Shown: piece after piece, positions 24,601-34,140 of the stretch
Layout: each line of letters begins with the position of its first letter
Position numbering within the stretch: position 1 is the stretch's first letter
NCBI RefSeq assembly: GCF_014696315.1
Contig: NZ_JACJPX010000003.1
Location: 1 to 64,000, forward strand
Direction: 5' to 3'
DNA from: Calothrix membranacea FACHB-236
Lineage (GTDB): Bacteria > Cyanobacteriota > Cyanobacteriia > Cyanobacteriales > Nostocaceae
Length of the DNA stretch: 64,000 nt
The notes under the pieces: model-generated
What the model was told of the DNA's origin: nothing
Databases searched by the model: none
What the model saw: the letters and a program-made list of their open reading frames with translations, nothing else
Made by a program: the position numbers and the translations under genes

Positions 24601-27378
24601 TAAAGCCACGGGAAAATGCGCTAGGGCTGCGCCGATAGATAATGTTTCTGTCGCTTCTAGAGATTGCTGAGTTAGTAGGTTTTTCCAGTTAGCGGAGGTT
24701 CCTTTGGGTAATTGTAGGTGTGTATCTTGCCATACCGATTCGCCTAAGGGATATTCCCCAGGTTGAATGAGGCTGGTGAGAAAGCGTGGGGCGATCGCGA
24801 TCGCGGTTTGGTTTCCCTGGTGTCTAGCAAAGGCGATAATATGATCGGTGTGGGTTCCCTGAATTTCTAAGGGTAGATATTCACCGTCTTGGAATAGTTG
24901 CAGGTAATCTATTCTGGCTTTTAGGGCTTGGACTGTTAAAAAGAGTTTGATTCTCCCATCGGTTTTGGCGGTGAGTAATTCCTGAATTAAGCCCAGAATG
25001 TCGGTTTTGATTTGCTGCTTGATGTCGCTTAAATAACTCCGGCGCTGTTCAAAATCTACGGGGCGACGGTTATCGGGATCGACTAAGCTGAGTTCCCAAA
25101 GTTCGGTTCCTTGGTAAAAATCGGGTACGCCAGGGGCAACAATTTTTAGTAGAGTTTGAGAAAGGGAATTGAAGATACCATAATTGGCAATGCGCTGTTG
25201 AAATTCGCGGAAATCTGTGAGGAAGTCTTGGGAGATTGATGGATCTAAGACTTTCTCGACAAAAGATGTACAAGCTTCTTCATATTCGCTATCTGGACGC
25301 AACCAGGCTGTATGTACTTTCGCTTCCCGAATCGATTTAATGATGTATTCCTTCACCCTGTCTCCAAAGGATGATAGTTCATGTTCCGCGAAGGGAAACG
25401 CGCCGACTAGGGTTTGATAAAGAAAATATTCGTCATTGCGATCGGGCATTGTTGCATTTTTGCGCTTGCTTTTATGCCCCTGATTCATGCTACTCCACTT
25501 GTTAACTCGCTGCTCCCACTCATCGGGAATTTCTGATAGCACATTTAATCTGGCGCGCACATCTTCACCCCGCTTGGTGTCGTGGGTGGCGGTGGTGTTC
25601 ATGGTATGGGGCCAAGTTTCTTGATGCTTGTGGTTAAAGCTATGAAATTCGCCTAGAGAAATACCAAAATGACTGGGATTTCCGCCAACTTCATTGAGGG
25701 AGATAAAGCGGTTGTAAGAATATAATGTGGTGTCTTCCACACCTTTTGCCATCAAAGGCCCGGTGTATTGCTGCATCCGCATGACAAAATATAGCCATTG
25801 TTCCCGTTCTGTTTGAGTGAGGGAGTCATCAAACTCCAGTAGCATCAGCTTTTCAATGAAGTCCATCTCATGCTGTAACAAAGGCGCTTGGACTTTGGCT
25901 TGGCGAATTACTTCTTCAATGTAGGCGCGATCGCCTTCTTGGATGCCATCCGGTGTAATATAGGTGCGGTAAATAGGGAAGAGAGTGAGGATTTCTGCGA
26001 TCGCTCTTTTTAGTCCATTAACTGTAAAATCATTGCCAAAGCGATATTTGCTGGAAATATTCTTTAACAAAATCGCCAAATTATCAACGTCGCCTGCTAA
26101 ATTCTTTTCTAGAATCAGGTGCTTATTCTTGTTTACAAGTGACGCATAATCTACTTTATTACCGATAAATTTTTGATAAATTTGCTCAAACTCTGACTCG
26201 TTGGCTGATTGACAGAACACGCCATTGATATAGTTTAAAAAGTCATAACCAGATGTACCTTCAATTCTCCAATTTTCTGGTAAATCTTCGGTGATTTCCA
26301 AGATTTTCTCAACGGTGATATAGACATCACCCATTTTTTCTTGCAGTCTTTCTAAATATTGGCTGGGGTTATAAAGTCCGTCAATATGGTCAATGCGTAA
26401 ACCTGTAAATTTGCCTGATTCTACTAACTTTTGAATTAAGCTATGGGTGTTATTAAAAACCCGCAGTTCTTCAACTTTCACCGAAATCAGTTCATTGACA
26501 GTAAAGAAGCGGCGATAGTTCATTTCTTCCGCGCCGACTTTCCAAAAAGCGAGGCGATAAAATTGCTCGTTGAGGATATCATCGAGCAAATTAAAGCTTT
26601 CGGAATTACCTGGTTCGCCGTTGAATGTTTTCAGGTTCTCGTCAATGAACTCGCGGATATCATTATTGCTAGTATAAATTTCCCAAACTAAACCTTTAAT
26701 AAAGGCGATTTGGTCTTGACGCTGTTTACCAGCCACCTCAGAAGGGACATTTTTGAGAATGTAGAGAATCCCCAATAATTTAATAAAATCAGGGTGATTG
26801 CGTCCTAAAGTCCGGGTAAGTCTGCCCAGGTTATAAGTGAGGAATTTGGTGTAAGATTCTAACCGCAGGGGCAATTTTAAACTGTAATAATTAACGGTTA
26901 AGCCGTTTTGTTCATATTGTAATTGAATGTCTCCCTTTTCTAGGGAAACACCATAAAAGTCTCCCAGCAAAGGCGCGAGTATGCGCTGTTCGCGATCGCC
27001 AAAGGGAACATTCCAGCATAAATCAAAGTAGTCGGTATAGCTGGAATCTGGGCCATGTTCTAACACATCCATTAAGTAGGCGTTTTCGCTACTATAAGCC
27101 ATGTGGTTAGGTACAATGTCTTGTAACCAGCCTATATCAAGGGATTGGAGTTCGCTGACTAAAGCTTCAAAGGATTCTGTACTACCTAATTCGGGGTTGA
27201 TTTGAGCAGCATCTACGACATCATAGCCATGCGTACTACCGGATCTAGCTTTGAAGATAGGGGAGGCGTATAAATCAGAGATACCTAAATCAGCGAGGTA
27301 AGATGCGATCGCTTTGGCGTTGTCAAAGTTAAATTGCGATGTAAATTGAATTCGATAAGTAGCTTTAGGAATTCGCAT
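24583..27378 (-). CDS. treY: Maltooligosyl trehalose synthase
   Basis: Converts the reducing-end maltose unit of a maltodextrin to a trehalose unit (alpha-1,4 to alpha-1,1), the first step of the TreY-TreZ route. GH13-family protein of 931 aa, full length. It begins PKATYRIQFTSQFNFDNA. Catalytic regions are visible: Asp in TGLRIDHIDGLYNP, Glu in YITVEKILE and Asp in TTATHDTKRGEDVRARL. It lies between treZ (137 nt upstream) and treH on the same strand. The final residues VSNE and the stop codon are contributed by a GAGTAAT repeat. Confidence 0.96.
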   Translation of the reverse strand: MRIPKATYRIQFTSQFNFDNAKAIASYLADLGISDLYASPIFKARSGSTHGYDVVDAAQINPELGSTESFEALVSELQSLDIGWLQDIVPNHMAYSSENAYLMDVLEHGPDSSYTDYFDLCWNVPFGDREQRILAPLLGDFYGVSLEKGDIQLQYEQNGLTVNYYSLKLPLRLESYTKFLTYNLGRLTRTLGRNHPDFIKLLGILYILKNVPSEVAGKQRQDQIAFIKGLVWEIYTSNNDIREFIDENLKTFNGEPGNSESFNLLDDILNEQFYRLAFWKVGAEEMNYRRFFTVNELISVKVEELRVFNNTHSLIQKLVESGKFTGLRIDHIDGLYNPSQYLERLQEKMGDVYITVEKILEITEDLPENWRIEGTSGYDFLNYINGVFCQSANESEFEQIYQKFIGNKVDYASLVNKNKHLILEKNLAGDVDNLAILLKNISSKYRFGNDFTVNGLKRAIAEILTLFPIYRTYITPDGIQEGDRAYIEEVIRQAKVQAPLLQHEMDFIEKLMLLEFDDSLTQTEREQWLYFVMRMQQYTGPLMAKGVEDTTLYSYNRFISLNEVGGNPSHFGISLGEFHSFNHKHQETWPHTMNTTATHDTKRGEDVRARLNVLSEIPDEWEQRVNKWSSMNQGHKSKRKNATMPDRNDEYFLYQTLVGAFPFAEHELSSFGDRVKEYIIKSIREAKVHTAWLRPDSEYEEACTSFVEKVLDPSISQDFLTDFREFQQRIANYGIFNSLSQTLLKIVAPGVPDFYQGTELWELSLVDPDNRRPVDFEQRRSYLSDIKQQIKTDILGLIQELLTAKTDGRIKLFLTVQALKARIDYLQLFQDGEYLPLEIQGTHTDHIIAFARHQGNQTAIAIAPRFLTSLIQPGEYPLGESVWQDTHLQLPKGTSANWKNLLTQQSLEATETLSIGAALAHFPVALIVSNE

Positions 27379-27515
27379 AATATTGTTGTTTTAATGGGGG
27401 AATAAGGGAAATATTCTTTGCGTCTTTGCGCCTACTCTACGAGAACGACTTCGTCGAATGCGTGAGACTTTTTTCACGAACCACAGAGACGCAGAGAACA
27501 CAGAGAAAAGAGAAA
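27379..27515. repeat. Dispersed hairpin repeat between treZ and treY
   Basis: TTTGCGTCTTTGCGCC, then TCTACGAGAACGACTTCG, then AACCACAGAGACGCAGAG. This is the same CACAGAGACGCAGAG-type repeat as in the treY-treH spacer, in the opposite sense. No open frame. Confidence 0.6.
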
Positions 27516-29366
27516 TTAAGCTTCTAATTCATACAGCGCTAAACTGTGAGGTTGCAGTTGCAATTCTTGTCCTATAGCTAAATTATTAGGTGCTGGTGAA
27601 CCAGGGCCAGACCATACTGTATCGGCGGAGTCTAATTTTTTATGAGCAGTGCTTGCAATTGGTAAGGTTAATGTTATGGGAGATTGATTAAAATTCATGG
27701 CAAATATTATTTGATTTCCTTCACTCCAACGCCACACTATCACTAATTGTTTCTCTTCGTTGCTAGTTGCTTCGATGCAATTGCGGTCTTTTTTTAATAG
27801 TGCAGGGTGGGTTTTGCGCCAATTAATTAATTCACGATGCCAATCTAATAAAACTTTGTGCTTACCTTCGTTGCGTAATTGCCAATTCATTTTACAACGC
27901 AAAAAAGTTTCTGCCGATTCTGGATCTGGTGGATCTTCATCATAGTGAAACGCTGCAAATTCTTGTTTACGCCCTGCCCTGACTGCTTGAATTAAATCAG
28001 GGTCGGAGTGACTCACAAAGTACATGAAAGGTGCAGTTTCGCCGTATTCTTCACCCATGAATAATAGGGGTAAGTAAGGCGATAGCAACACAGCGCCAGC
28101 AGCTAATTTTAATCCTTCAAAAGAAATCCGACTCCAAAGGCGATCGCCTTTCATTTGATTACCGATTTGGTCGTGATTTTGGATGCAAACGGAAAATTGA
28201 AATGGCGGGCGATCTCGGCAAGGAATACCATGAAATCGTTTACGATGGGGCGCATACAGCCAATCGTAGACGAAGGTATCTTGATAAGCTTTGGCTAGTT
28301 GAGTGCATTCGCCATAATCTTGATAATATCCTTGGCGATCGCCTGTTAAGAGTGCATGTAATGCATGGTGAAAATCATCACTCCACTGTGCATCAAGTCC
28401 ATAACCGCCCAATTCTACGGGGCGAATGATTTGGGGATTATTTAAGTCACTTTCGGCGATTAAATAGCGTTTGCAATTAGCATTCTGGCAAAAATGATGT
28501 ACTGCTTCAGCTAATTCCCACAGAAAATGTTTTGCCCCTAAATCATAAATTGCCTGAATCGCATCCAGCCGCAAAGCATCAATATGAAATTCTCCCAACC
28601 AATACAGCGCATTTTGGATGAAATAGTGACGCACACCTTGACTGTGGGCATCATCGAAATTCATCGCATTGCCCCAAGGGGTTTTATAGGTTTTAGTAAA
28701 ATAAGGCGCGAATTGACCCATATAGTTACCTTCTGGGCCAAAGTGGTTATAAACCACATCCAGCACTACAGCAATGCCATGTTGGTGACAAGCATTCACT
28801 AGTTCCTTTAAATCTGCTGGCGTACCGTAGGAATTTTGCACAGCAAAGGGGTAAACGCCGTCATAACCCCAGTTACGATATGCTAAAGCAGGTTCAATAT
28901 GGGTATCTCCGGGGAACTGGGCAATGGGCATAAGTTCAATAGCATTAATTCCTACTTCTCTAAGTTCTGCTAGGCGGGGAATGATCGCTTTAAAAGTGCC
29001 CTCGGGTGTAAATGTGCCTACGTGAAGTTCATAGAAAATCATCGCTTCCAAAGGCACACCAGTCCAGTTGTCATCTGTCCAATTGAACTGCGGATCGACA
29101 ACCTGTGAGGGGCCATGAACTCCTTCGGGTTGATACTGGGATGCAGGATCGGCAAAAGCGTTTTCTCCATCCAAAACATAGCGATAAAGCGTATCTGGAT
29201 AGACATCATTTACTTTGATTTGCCAGTATCCCGCTTCTATGTGGGGTTTGAGTGGAATTATTTCTTCCTGCGGTTTCAAAATTTGCACCGCCACGCTATT
29301 TAGTGTAGGCGACCAAACTGTAAACTCGCACTCTCCGTTACCCAAGTAGTTAGCACCAGTCCTCAC
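27516..29366 (-). CDS. treZ: Malto-oligosyltrehalose trehalohydrolase
   Basis: Releases free trehalose from maltooligosyl-trehalose made by TreY. GH13 enzyme of 616 aa with an N-terminal CBM48-like domain (ECEFTVWSPTLNSVAVQIL), the barrel, and a C-terminal beta domain. Active-site regions: Asp in DALRLDAIQAI, Glu in LIAESDLNNP and Asp in IQNHDQIGN. The start is GTG 29366, chosen because GGAGG stands 8 nt before it. First gene of treZ-treY-treH; its promoter should lie in the 385-nt region upstream. Confidence 0.96.
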   Translation of the reverse strand: MRTGANYLGNGECEFTVWSPTLNSVAVQILKPQEEIIPLKPHIEAGYWQIKVNDVYPDTLYRYVLDGENAFADPASQYQPEGVHGPSQVVDPQFNWTDDNWTGVPLEAMIFYELHVGTFTPEGTFKAIIPRLAELREVGINAIELMPIAQFPGDTHIEPALAYRNWGYDGVYPFAVQNSYGTPADLKELVNACHQHGIAVVLDVVYNHFGPEGNYMGQFAPYFTKTYKTPWGNAMNFDDAHSQGVRHYFIQNALYWLGEFHIDALRLDAIQAIYDLGAKHFLWELAEAVHHFCQNANCKRYLIAESDLNNPQIIRPVELGGYGLDAQWSDDFHHALHALLTGDRQGYYQDYGECTQLAKAYQDTFVYDWLYAPHRKRFHGIPCRDRPPFQFSVCIQNHDQIGNQMKGDRLWSRISFEGLKLAAGAVLLSPYLPLLFMGEEYGETAPFMYFVSHSDPDLIQAVRAGRKQEFAAFHYDEDPPDPESAETFLRCKMNWQLRNEGKHKVLLDWHRELINWRKTHPALLKKDRNCIEATSNEEKQLVIVWRWSEGNQIIFAMNFNQSPITLTLPIASTAHKKLDSADTVWSGPGSPAPNNLAIGQELQLQPHSLALYELEA

Positions 29367-29751
29367 GCAGTATCCTCCCGTTAGATAATGTGTGCCGAAT
29401 TGTGGCTTGACTTTTGGTTATCCCAATTCTGCAAAATCGAGCAACAAATTTAATGTTTATAAATCAGATTAAATCTGATTTTCTCAATTACAAAATAGGA
29501 ATTGGTTAGCAAAAAATCGTGCCAGATAGCATCATGGATTGTCTAGCAGAGAATTTACCAGCACCCACAGGCGGATTTTTTTGAGCCGAAAAGCTTGTCT
29601 ATTCACCTATATAGAGAAGATGCAGTGAAAAAACTCTATCGAATTGAGTAATTTGGTCAAATTACTTGATGTCTTGGCAGGTAAATCAAGAATCATCACA
29701 CATGAGAAAATGCAATTATGACAATCTCTTGATAAGCGTACAGATATTGAC
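29367..29751. other. Divergent promoter region of treZ and the Rpn-like gene
   Basis: Contains the palindrome AAATCAGATT-AAATCTGATTT (29461-29481, 9-bp arms), about 95 nt from the treZ start and a possible operator. Otherwise AT-rich, with no ORF. Confidence 0.45.
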
Positions 29752-30642
29752 ATGATTGACCACGACCGTTTATTTAAAGAACTAATTTCTACATTTTTTT
29801 TGGAATTTTTAGAATTATTCTTTCCCCAGGTAGTGGCTTACCTAGAACCTGAATCATTGAAATTTTTAGACAAAGAAGTATTTACAGATGTTACGGCTGG
29901 CGAACAATACGAAGCTGATTTAGTAGCACAAATAAGATTTCGAGAACAAGAGACTTTTTTTCTCGTTCATATCGAAAACCAGTCATACCCCCAAGCTGAT
30001 TTTGGGCGGAGAATGTTTCGATATTTTGCGCGCTTATTTGAAAAGTACGCATTACCTATATATCCAATCGTTGTATTTTCTTACGACACCCCACGCACAC
30101 CCCAAACGAACATTTACCGTGTCGAGTTTCCCGACAAAACCGTTTTAGAATTTAACTATGGGGTAGTTCAACTAAATCAATTAAACTGGCGTGACTTTTT
30201 ACAGCAAGAAAACCCTGTAGCCAGCGCTCTAATGGCTAAAATGAATATAGCACCCTCAGAACGTCCCAAAGTCAAGTCTGAATGCTTGCGTTTGTTAGCA
30301 ACTTTACGACTTGATCCAGCCAGAATGAAAATGATTTCAGGCTTTGTTGACACCTATCTCAAGTTAAACGCAGCAGAAGAAAATATATTTCAAACTGAGA
30401 TTGCTAAATTTGAACCAGCCAAACAAGAGGTAGTTATGGAAATTGTTACTAGTTGGGAATTAAAAGCAAAACAGGAACTAATTATACGCCAACTTAACCG
30501 AAAAGTGGGTGCGATCGCACCTGAATTGCAAGAACAAATTCTCCAATTACCTAATACCCAATTAGAAGATTTAGGTGAAGCTTTGTTAGATTTTACAAGT
30601 CAAGAGGATTTGATAGCTTGGTTGCATGGAGTCGAAGAGTAA
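29752..30642 (+). CDS. Rpn/YhgA-like nuclease family protein with DUF4351 tail
   Basis: 296 aa. The N-terminal half belongs to the Rpn (recombination-promoting nuclease, transposase_31-like) group, a PD-(D/E)XK fold: Asp in EQYEADLVAQI, then FFLVHIENQSYP in which the usual E-x-K/Q is Glu-Asn-Gln, then ADFGRRMFRYFARL. The C-terminal part (from KAKQELIIRQLNRKVGAIAPE to LGEALLDFTS) is the DUF4351 helical domain common in cyanobacteria. Such genes occur in many copies per genome and are often horizontally moved. Activity is unproven. It stands alone. Confidence 0.82.
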   Translation: MIDHDRLFKELISTFFLEFLELFFPQVVAYLEPESLKFLDKEVFTDVTAGEQYEADLVAQIRFREQETFFLVHIENQSYPQADFGRRMFRYFARLFEKYALPIYPIVVFSYDTPRTPQTNIYRVEFPDKTVLEFNYGVVQLNQLNWRDFLQQENPVASALMAKMNIAPSERPKVKSECLRLLATLRLDPARMKMISGFVDTYLKLNAAEENIFQTEIAKFEPAKQEVVMEIVTSWELKAKQELIIRQLNRKVGAIAPELQEQILQLPNTQLEDLGEALLDFTSQEDLIAWLHGVEE

Positions 30643-30687
30643 AATAATTCGCGATCGCACTCCCTAAATCTTTCGTTCAAAAGAAAT

Positions 30688-31476
30688 TTATGTGGGGTTA
30701 ATTCGCTTTGCTAGCCAATAAAACAATGATGGCAAGTATCTTTTAAAATACACCATCAAAATATCAGCACCGCCAATATAAACTTCTCGCTGCTGACGAT
30801 AAATACTTTTGATGATTTTTTGCGCGCAAACCTCAGCCGTCATCCCTTTTGCTTGTCCTTCATCCATTTGCTGATATAAACTACCATCAGCAGTTAAAGC
30901 ATTAGCTGAAATATTAGTTTTAATTCGACCAGGGCAGATAATAGTAATAGAAATATTATTTTCAGATTTTAACTCTATCTGTAATGTCTCAAACCATCCA
31001 TGTAAGGCGTGTTTTGAAGCTGCATAGGCTGAACGTAGCGGAAAGCCAAATTTTCCTACAAGGCTGGAAATAACTGCAATTTGTCCGCCACCTTGTTTAA
31101 TCATATATGGCAGAAGTTTTTTAGTAATATTAATCGTGCCAAAATAGTTGACTTCCATAATTTTTCTGTCAACTATCTCTTGAGTATCAACGGCTAAAGA
31201 ACGTTGGCTGATACCTGCATTATTTACTAATACATCTACTTTGCCGTAATAATTTATAGCTGTATTAACTGCATTCTCTACAGCTATAGCATCGGTAATA
31301 TCAAGGGGAATAATTAAACATTCGCTCTTTATTTGCTGTTTAACTCTTTGCAATTCTGCTTCTTTTCGTGAGGAAATAATTAGCTTTGCACCTTGATTAG
31401 CAAATTGATAAGCTAATGCTTCACCAATACCAGATGATGCGCCAGTAATCCAAACAACTTTATCTAAAAAAAGCAT
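30688..31476 (-). CDS. Short-chain dehydrogenase/reductase
   Basis: Classical SDR of 262 aa using NAD(P)H. Cofactor motif TGASSGIGEA at 11-20, NNAG at 85-88, catalytic Ser near 138 and YAASK with Tyr151 and Lys155. After the PG motif (CPGRIKTNIS) a hydrophobic C-terminal segment (ILMVYFKRYLPSLFYWLAKR) probably binds the membrane, as in the DHRS7/YqjQ-like subgroup, pointing to a lipid-type substrate (inference). It is not obviously linked to its neighbours. Confidence 0.87.
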   Translation of the reverse strand: MLFLDKVVWITGASSGIGEALAYQFANQGAKLIISSRKEAELQRVKQQIKSECLIIPLDITDAIAVENAVNTAINYYGKVDVLVNNAGISQRSLAVDTQEIVDRKIMEVNYFGTINITKKLLPYMIKQGGGQIAVISSLVGKFGFPLRSAYAASKHALHGWFETLQIELKSENNISITIICPGRIKTNISANALTADGSLYQQMDEGQAKGMTAEVCAQKIIKSIYRQQREVYIGGADILMVYFKRYLPSLFYWLAKRINPT

Positions 31477-31536
31477 TTTAAAAATTATAAACTATGAATT
31501 ATATAAGCATCTGATTTGAGTTTTTTTAAAATCTCA

Positions 31537-31567
31537 GATGCGTTACGCTATCGCTAACGCATCCTAC
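31537..31567. repeat. GATGCGTTACGC palindromic repeat, copy 1
   Basis: A 31-bp sequence identical, in inverted orientation, to 36875-36905. Its core GCGTTACGCTATCGCTAACGC is itself palindromic. Related, less exact copies are at 33943-33973 and 36919-36951. Confidence 0.85.
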
Positions 31568-31662
31568 GTGAATTGCAAAAATCAAATATGAGTCTTATAT
31601 CGTTTCTTAATCTACCGAATTACAAATAAATTTATCTGCGTCCATCTGCGGTTAATATCTTG

Positions 31663-33150
31663 TTAACTTTTGAATAGCAATGCGGTGAGATTACAAGCAA
31701 TGTAACCAATCGCCCAAGGAGATTTATCCTTCAACAGCAATAGTACCTGATTTAGGGTTTCTGGTAGAGCCACACCATACAATCGCCAAAGATTTTCTCG
31801 CAGTTGATGCAAAATGCGATCGCCTACAATATCATCGCTACCGGGACGCAATAACCAATGGGTTCGCAAAAGCTGAAAATGATGAATCTCATGAGTCTGC
31901 GCTACTTGTTGAATCTCTTTTGCAGCCTGTTCTACCAATTCATCGGTGACTATTTTCATCACTAAGGGTTGCAAGGTAAATGAGGCTTCTCCCATACCTA
32001 CCCATTTTTCTAAAAGCGATCGCCTTTCTAATACCATAATTGCTTCTAACACCATCGCTGGATCGACGGATATCAGCAGATGGGTTTGCAATCGCGAGAA
32101 TGATACAGGTTCTTGCCAAATGGCTAGCCAGTAGAGAATATCTTGTTGTAATCCTGATAGTTGCTGGAATTGCTGTTTCAAGATAAAACGTAAGCGATCG
32201 CCAATCACCAGGGTATTCTGACTCAAAAATGCTGTGATATTCCCCGCAAACACAGACTGAATTAATGGGGTGACAAGTTTCAGCGCTAGGGGATTACCGC
32301 GATAAAGTTGAATGAGGGCTGAGATTCCCAGTTGTTTAGAGGTAAAGCCTCTAGATTGCAATAGTTCTAAAGCATCGCCTTTTGGTAAACCCTTGAGATT
32401 TACACAGCTAACTGTTTGATTGTTGATTTCAATCGCGCTTGGTTGTTCGCGACTGGTAATCAGAATGCAACTTTGATGGCGATCGCGGCTAATTTTCTGA
32501 ATAAATTGAATATATTCAGGCTGCGACAAAACCCCATCTAAGCCATCGAGGATTAGCAGACAGCGACGTTTTTGCAGGTGTTGTAAAACTTGCGCTGTTC
32601 CTTGCTGGATATCATGAATCACAGTTTCCTCAAAGTTATGCACCAGCGTATCTAGCAGCGATATCAGGGATGGTACAGCAGAAAGCGATCGCCAAATCAA
32701 ACAATCGAATTGTGACTGCATCCGATCCGCCAAAGCCAGCGCTAAAGCAGTTTTACCAATCCCCGCAATCCCAACAATATTTACTACTTTACACCCACCT
32801 AAAATCCATTGCTCTAGCTGCTGCAACTCCTGATTGCGCCCATAAAAGCTTTCTACATCAGGTGCATCATGCCAATCAATGTAGGGTTGAGAGAAGTCTG
32901 CAATAATTTCCGATTCTAGCCCAGAAGCATCTGCGATCGCATTCCAATCGGTAATCCCAACAGCTTCACAAATAGCGATAAAAATTTCGCGCTGAATGCG
33001 ATCGCCTTGCCAAAATCGACGTAAAGTAGCTCTAGAAGTATGGGCATCTTGCCACCATCGCGCCGTACTGGTTTTCGTCCATCCTAGCCGTTGGCGCGCC
33101 TTGTCTACAATTATTAATCCTGCCGTCGATGCCCTCAACGAGTTTGACAT
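31663..33150 (-). CDS. NB-ARC (STAND) ATPase, apparently lacking its sensor repeats
   Basis: Signal-transduction ATPase of 495 aa. The N-terminal helical domain (about 10-75, with KARQRLGWTKTSTARWW and LRRFWQGDRIQREIF) is of a type that precedes NB-ARC in cyanobacteria. Walker A GIAGIGKTA at 127-135, Walker B in CLLILDGLDG, sensor SCILITSREQP and GNPLALKLVTPLI follow, then winged-helix and helical regions. In relatives the stretch after WAIGYIACNLTALL continues into pentapeptide or WD40 repeats; here the protein stops three residues later. It is either a short form or truncated. Monocistronic. Confidence 0.83.
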   Translation of the reverse strand: MSNSLRASTAGLIIVDKARQRLGWTKTSTARWWQDAHTSRATLRRFWQGDRIQREIFIAICEAVGITDWNAIADASGLESEIIADFSQPYIDWHDAPDVESFYGRNQELQQLEQWILGGCKVVNIVGIAGIGKTALALALADRMQSQFDCLIWRSLSAVPSLISLLDTLVHNFEETVIHDIQQGTAQVLQHLQKRRCLLILDGLDGVLSQPEYIQFIQKISRDRHQSCILITSREQPSAIEINNQTVSCVNLKGLPKGDALELLQSRGFTSKQLGISALIQLYRGNPLALKLVTPLIQSVFAGNITAFLSQNTLVIGDRLRFILKQQFQQLSGLQQDILYWLAIWQEPVSFSRLQTHLLISVDPAMVLEAIMVLERRSLLEKWVGMGEASFTLQPLVMKIVTDELVEQAAKEIQQVAQTHEIHHFQLLRTHWLLRPGSDDIVGDRILHQLRENLWRLYGVALPETLNQVLLLLKDKSPWAIGYIACNLTALLFKS

Positions 33151-33499
33151 ACAATTTTTATATAATGTCTGATAAATTACAGCTTTTTGTAAGTAAATAA
33201 AGTAAAAAGCTAGGGCAAAATAATATTTATGTCCCTATAATCGACGATAATCTGTACTTTACTAAGTTGCAAACTGCTGTATAAATTTGTAGCGAAGACT
33301 TGAATTTTAAATATCTGGGCTAAACTCTTTACCAAGAGAAATTAATTTTGTGATGATTTCCTCAATATTATGCTGTTGAATTCGTTAATTAATTAACCCA
33401 TTAGCAGGAGGTCATCCACCAATAATAATTTTATTCTAATAATAGTCAGACCAATACAATATGGCTTAAAGTAGCATTTATGGTAGAGAGGTATAAATC
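33151..33499. other. Intergenic region, nothing distinctive
   Basis: AT-rich divergent spacer between the STAND gene and a small exported protein gene. The latter has GAGAGG about 9 nt before its ATG. No repeats seen. Confidence 0.5.
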
Positions 33500-33823
33500 A
33501 TGTTGAACCTGATATTTACCCGCTTTTTGAAAGTAACAGCATTGGGGGTTTCAACAGCTTTTTTACTAGCAGGTCAAAATGCTGTTAATGCTCAACAAAC
33601 TCCAAGTTTAACGCCACAACAAGCCCAACGTTTATCTCGTGATTTAGTGCCATCTAGTTCTGAACAATTTTTTAGACAAGGACATTATTTGATGGAGAGA
33701 GAAATTCAAAATCTCAGGCTAAGGCAATTGGAACCCAGGGAACCAGTACTCAAGATAAACTCGATACAACAGGTTAAAAAAGATAATCTACCAAGCAGAA
33801 ATCCTAATACCCTACCCAATTGA
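33500..33823 (+). CDS. Small exported protein, unknown family
   Basis: 107 aa with a clear Sec signal peptide (hydrophobic VTALGVSTAFLLAG, cleavage likely after VNA near residue 31, before QQTPSLTPQQ). The mature part of about 75 residues is hydrophilic and rich in Gln, Arg, Leu and Pro, with LTPQQAQRLSRDLVPSSSEQ and a predicted helix REIQNLRLRQLEP. No cysteine or membrane segment follows. Probably a periplasmic helical protein; function not recognised. Ribosome site GAGAGG supports the ATG. Confidence 0.7.
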   Translation: MLNLIFTRFLKVTALGVSTAFLLAGQNAVNAQQTPSLTPQQAQRLSRDLVPSSSEQFFRQGHYLMEREIQNLRLRQLEPREPVLKINSIQQVKKDNLPSRNPNTLPN

Positions 33824-34140
33824 TAATTACAATTTTCAGGGCTGGATGGGGGATAATTATCAATGCTAGGAATCTTCCAGGAATTACGCAATTGGCACAA
33901 ATATTTTCGGGGCGTGGCAGGACTAGCTTGAATGTCATTGGTGGTGCGTTACGGCACGCCTAACGCACCCTACAAATTATTGGCACTTACTAAAGCAAAA
34001 GTTGCTGTCCAGATACCTCCAGATACCCGACTTTTTCAAAAAGTCGGGTATCTAAATTTCGCTTCAGTCAGTGACATTCCACTATTTTTAATTGGAAGTA
34101 ACCTAACAGTGCGGAAAATTTTGAATTTTTTGTAGCGGTA
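33824..34140. other. Convergent spacer with repeats and terminator
   Basis: Holds a GTGCGTTACGGCACGCC palindromic repeat (33943-33973, related to 31537) and the perfect palindrome at 34021-34053. The 67-codon frame here is made of these repeats and is not considered a gene. Confidence 0.6.
34021..34053. terminator. Perfect 16-bp-arm palindrome, probable bidirectional terminator
   Basis: AGATACCCGACTTTTT and its exact reverse complement are separated by one base. It lies between convergent genes. The T-run inside each arm and the position suit a bidirectional intrinsic terminator. The core CCCGACTT is shared with the terminator at 13504. Confidence 0.6.

Noticed and set aside
33932-34135. 67-codon frame
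   Set aside because: Made up of a dispersed GTGCGTTACGG repeat and the terminator palindrome.
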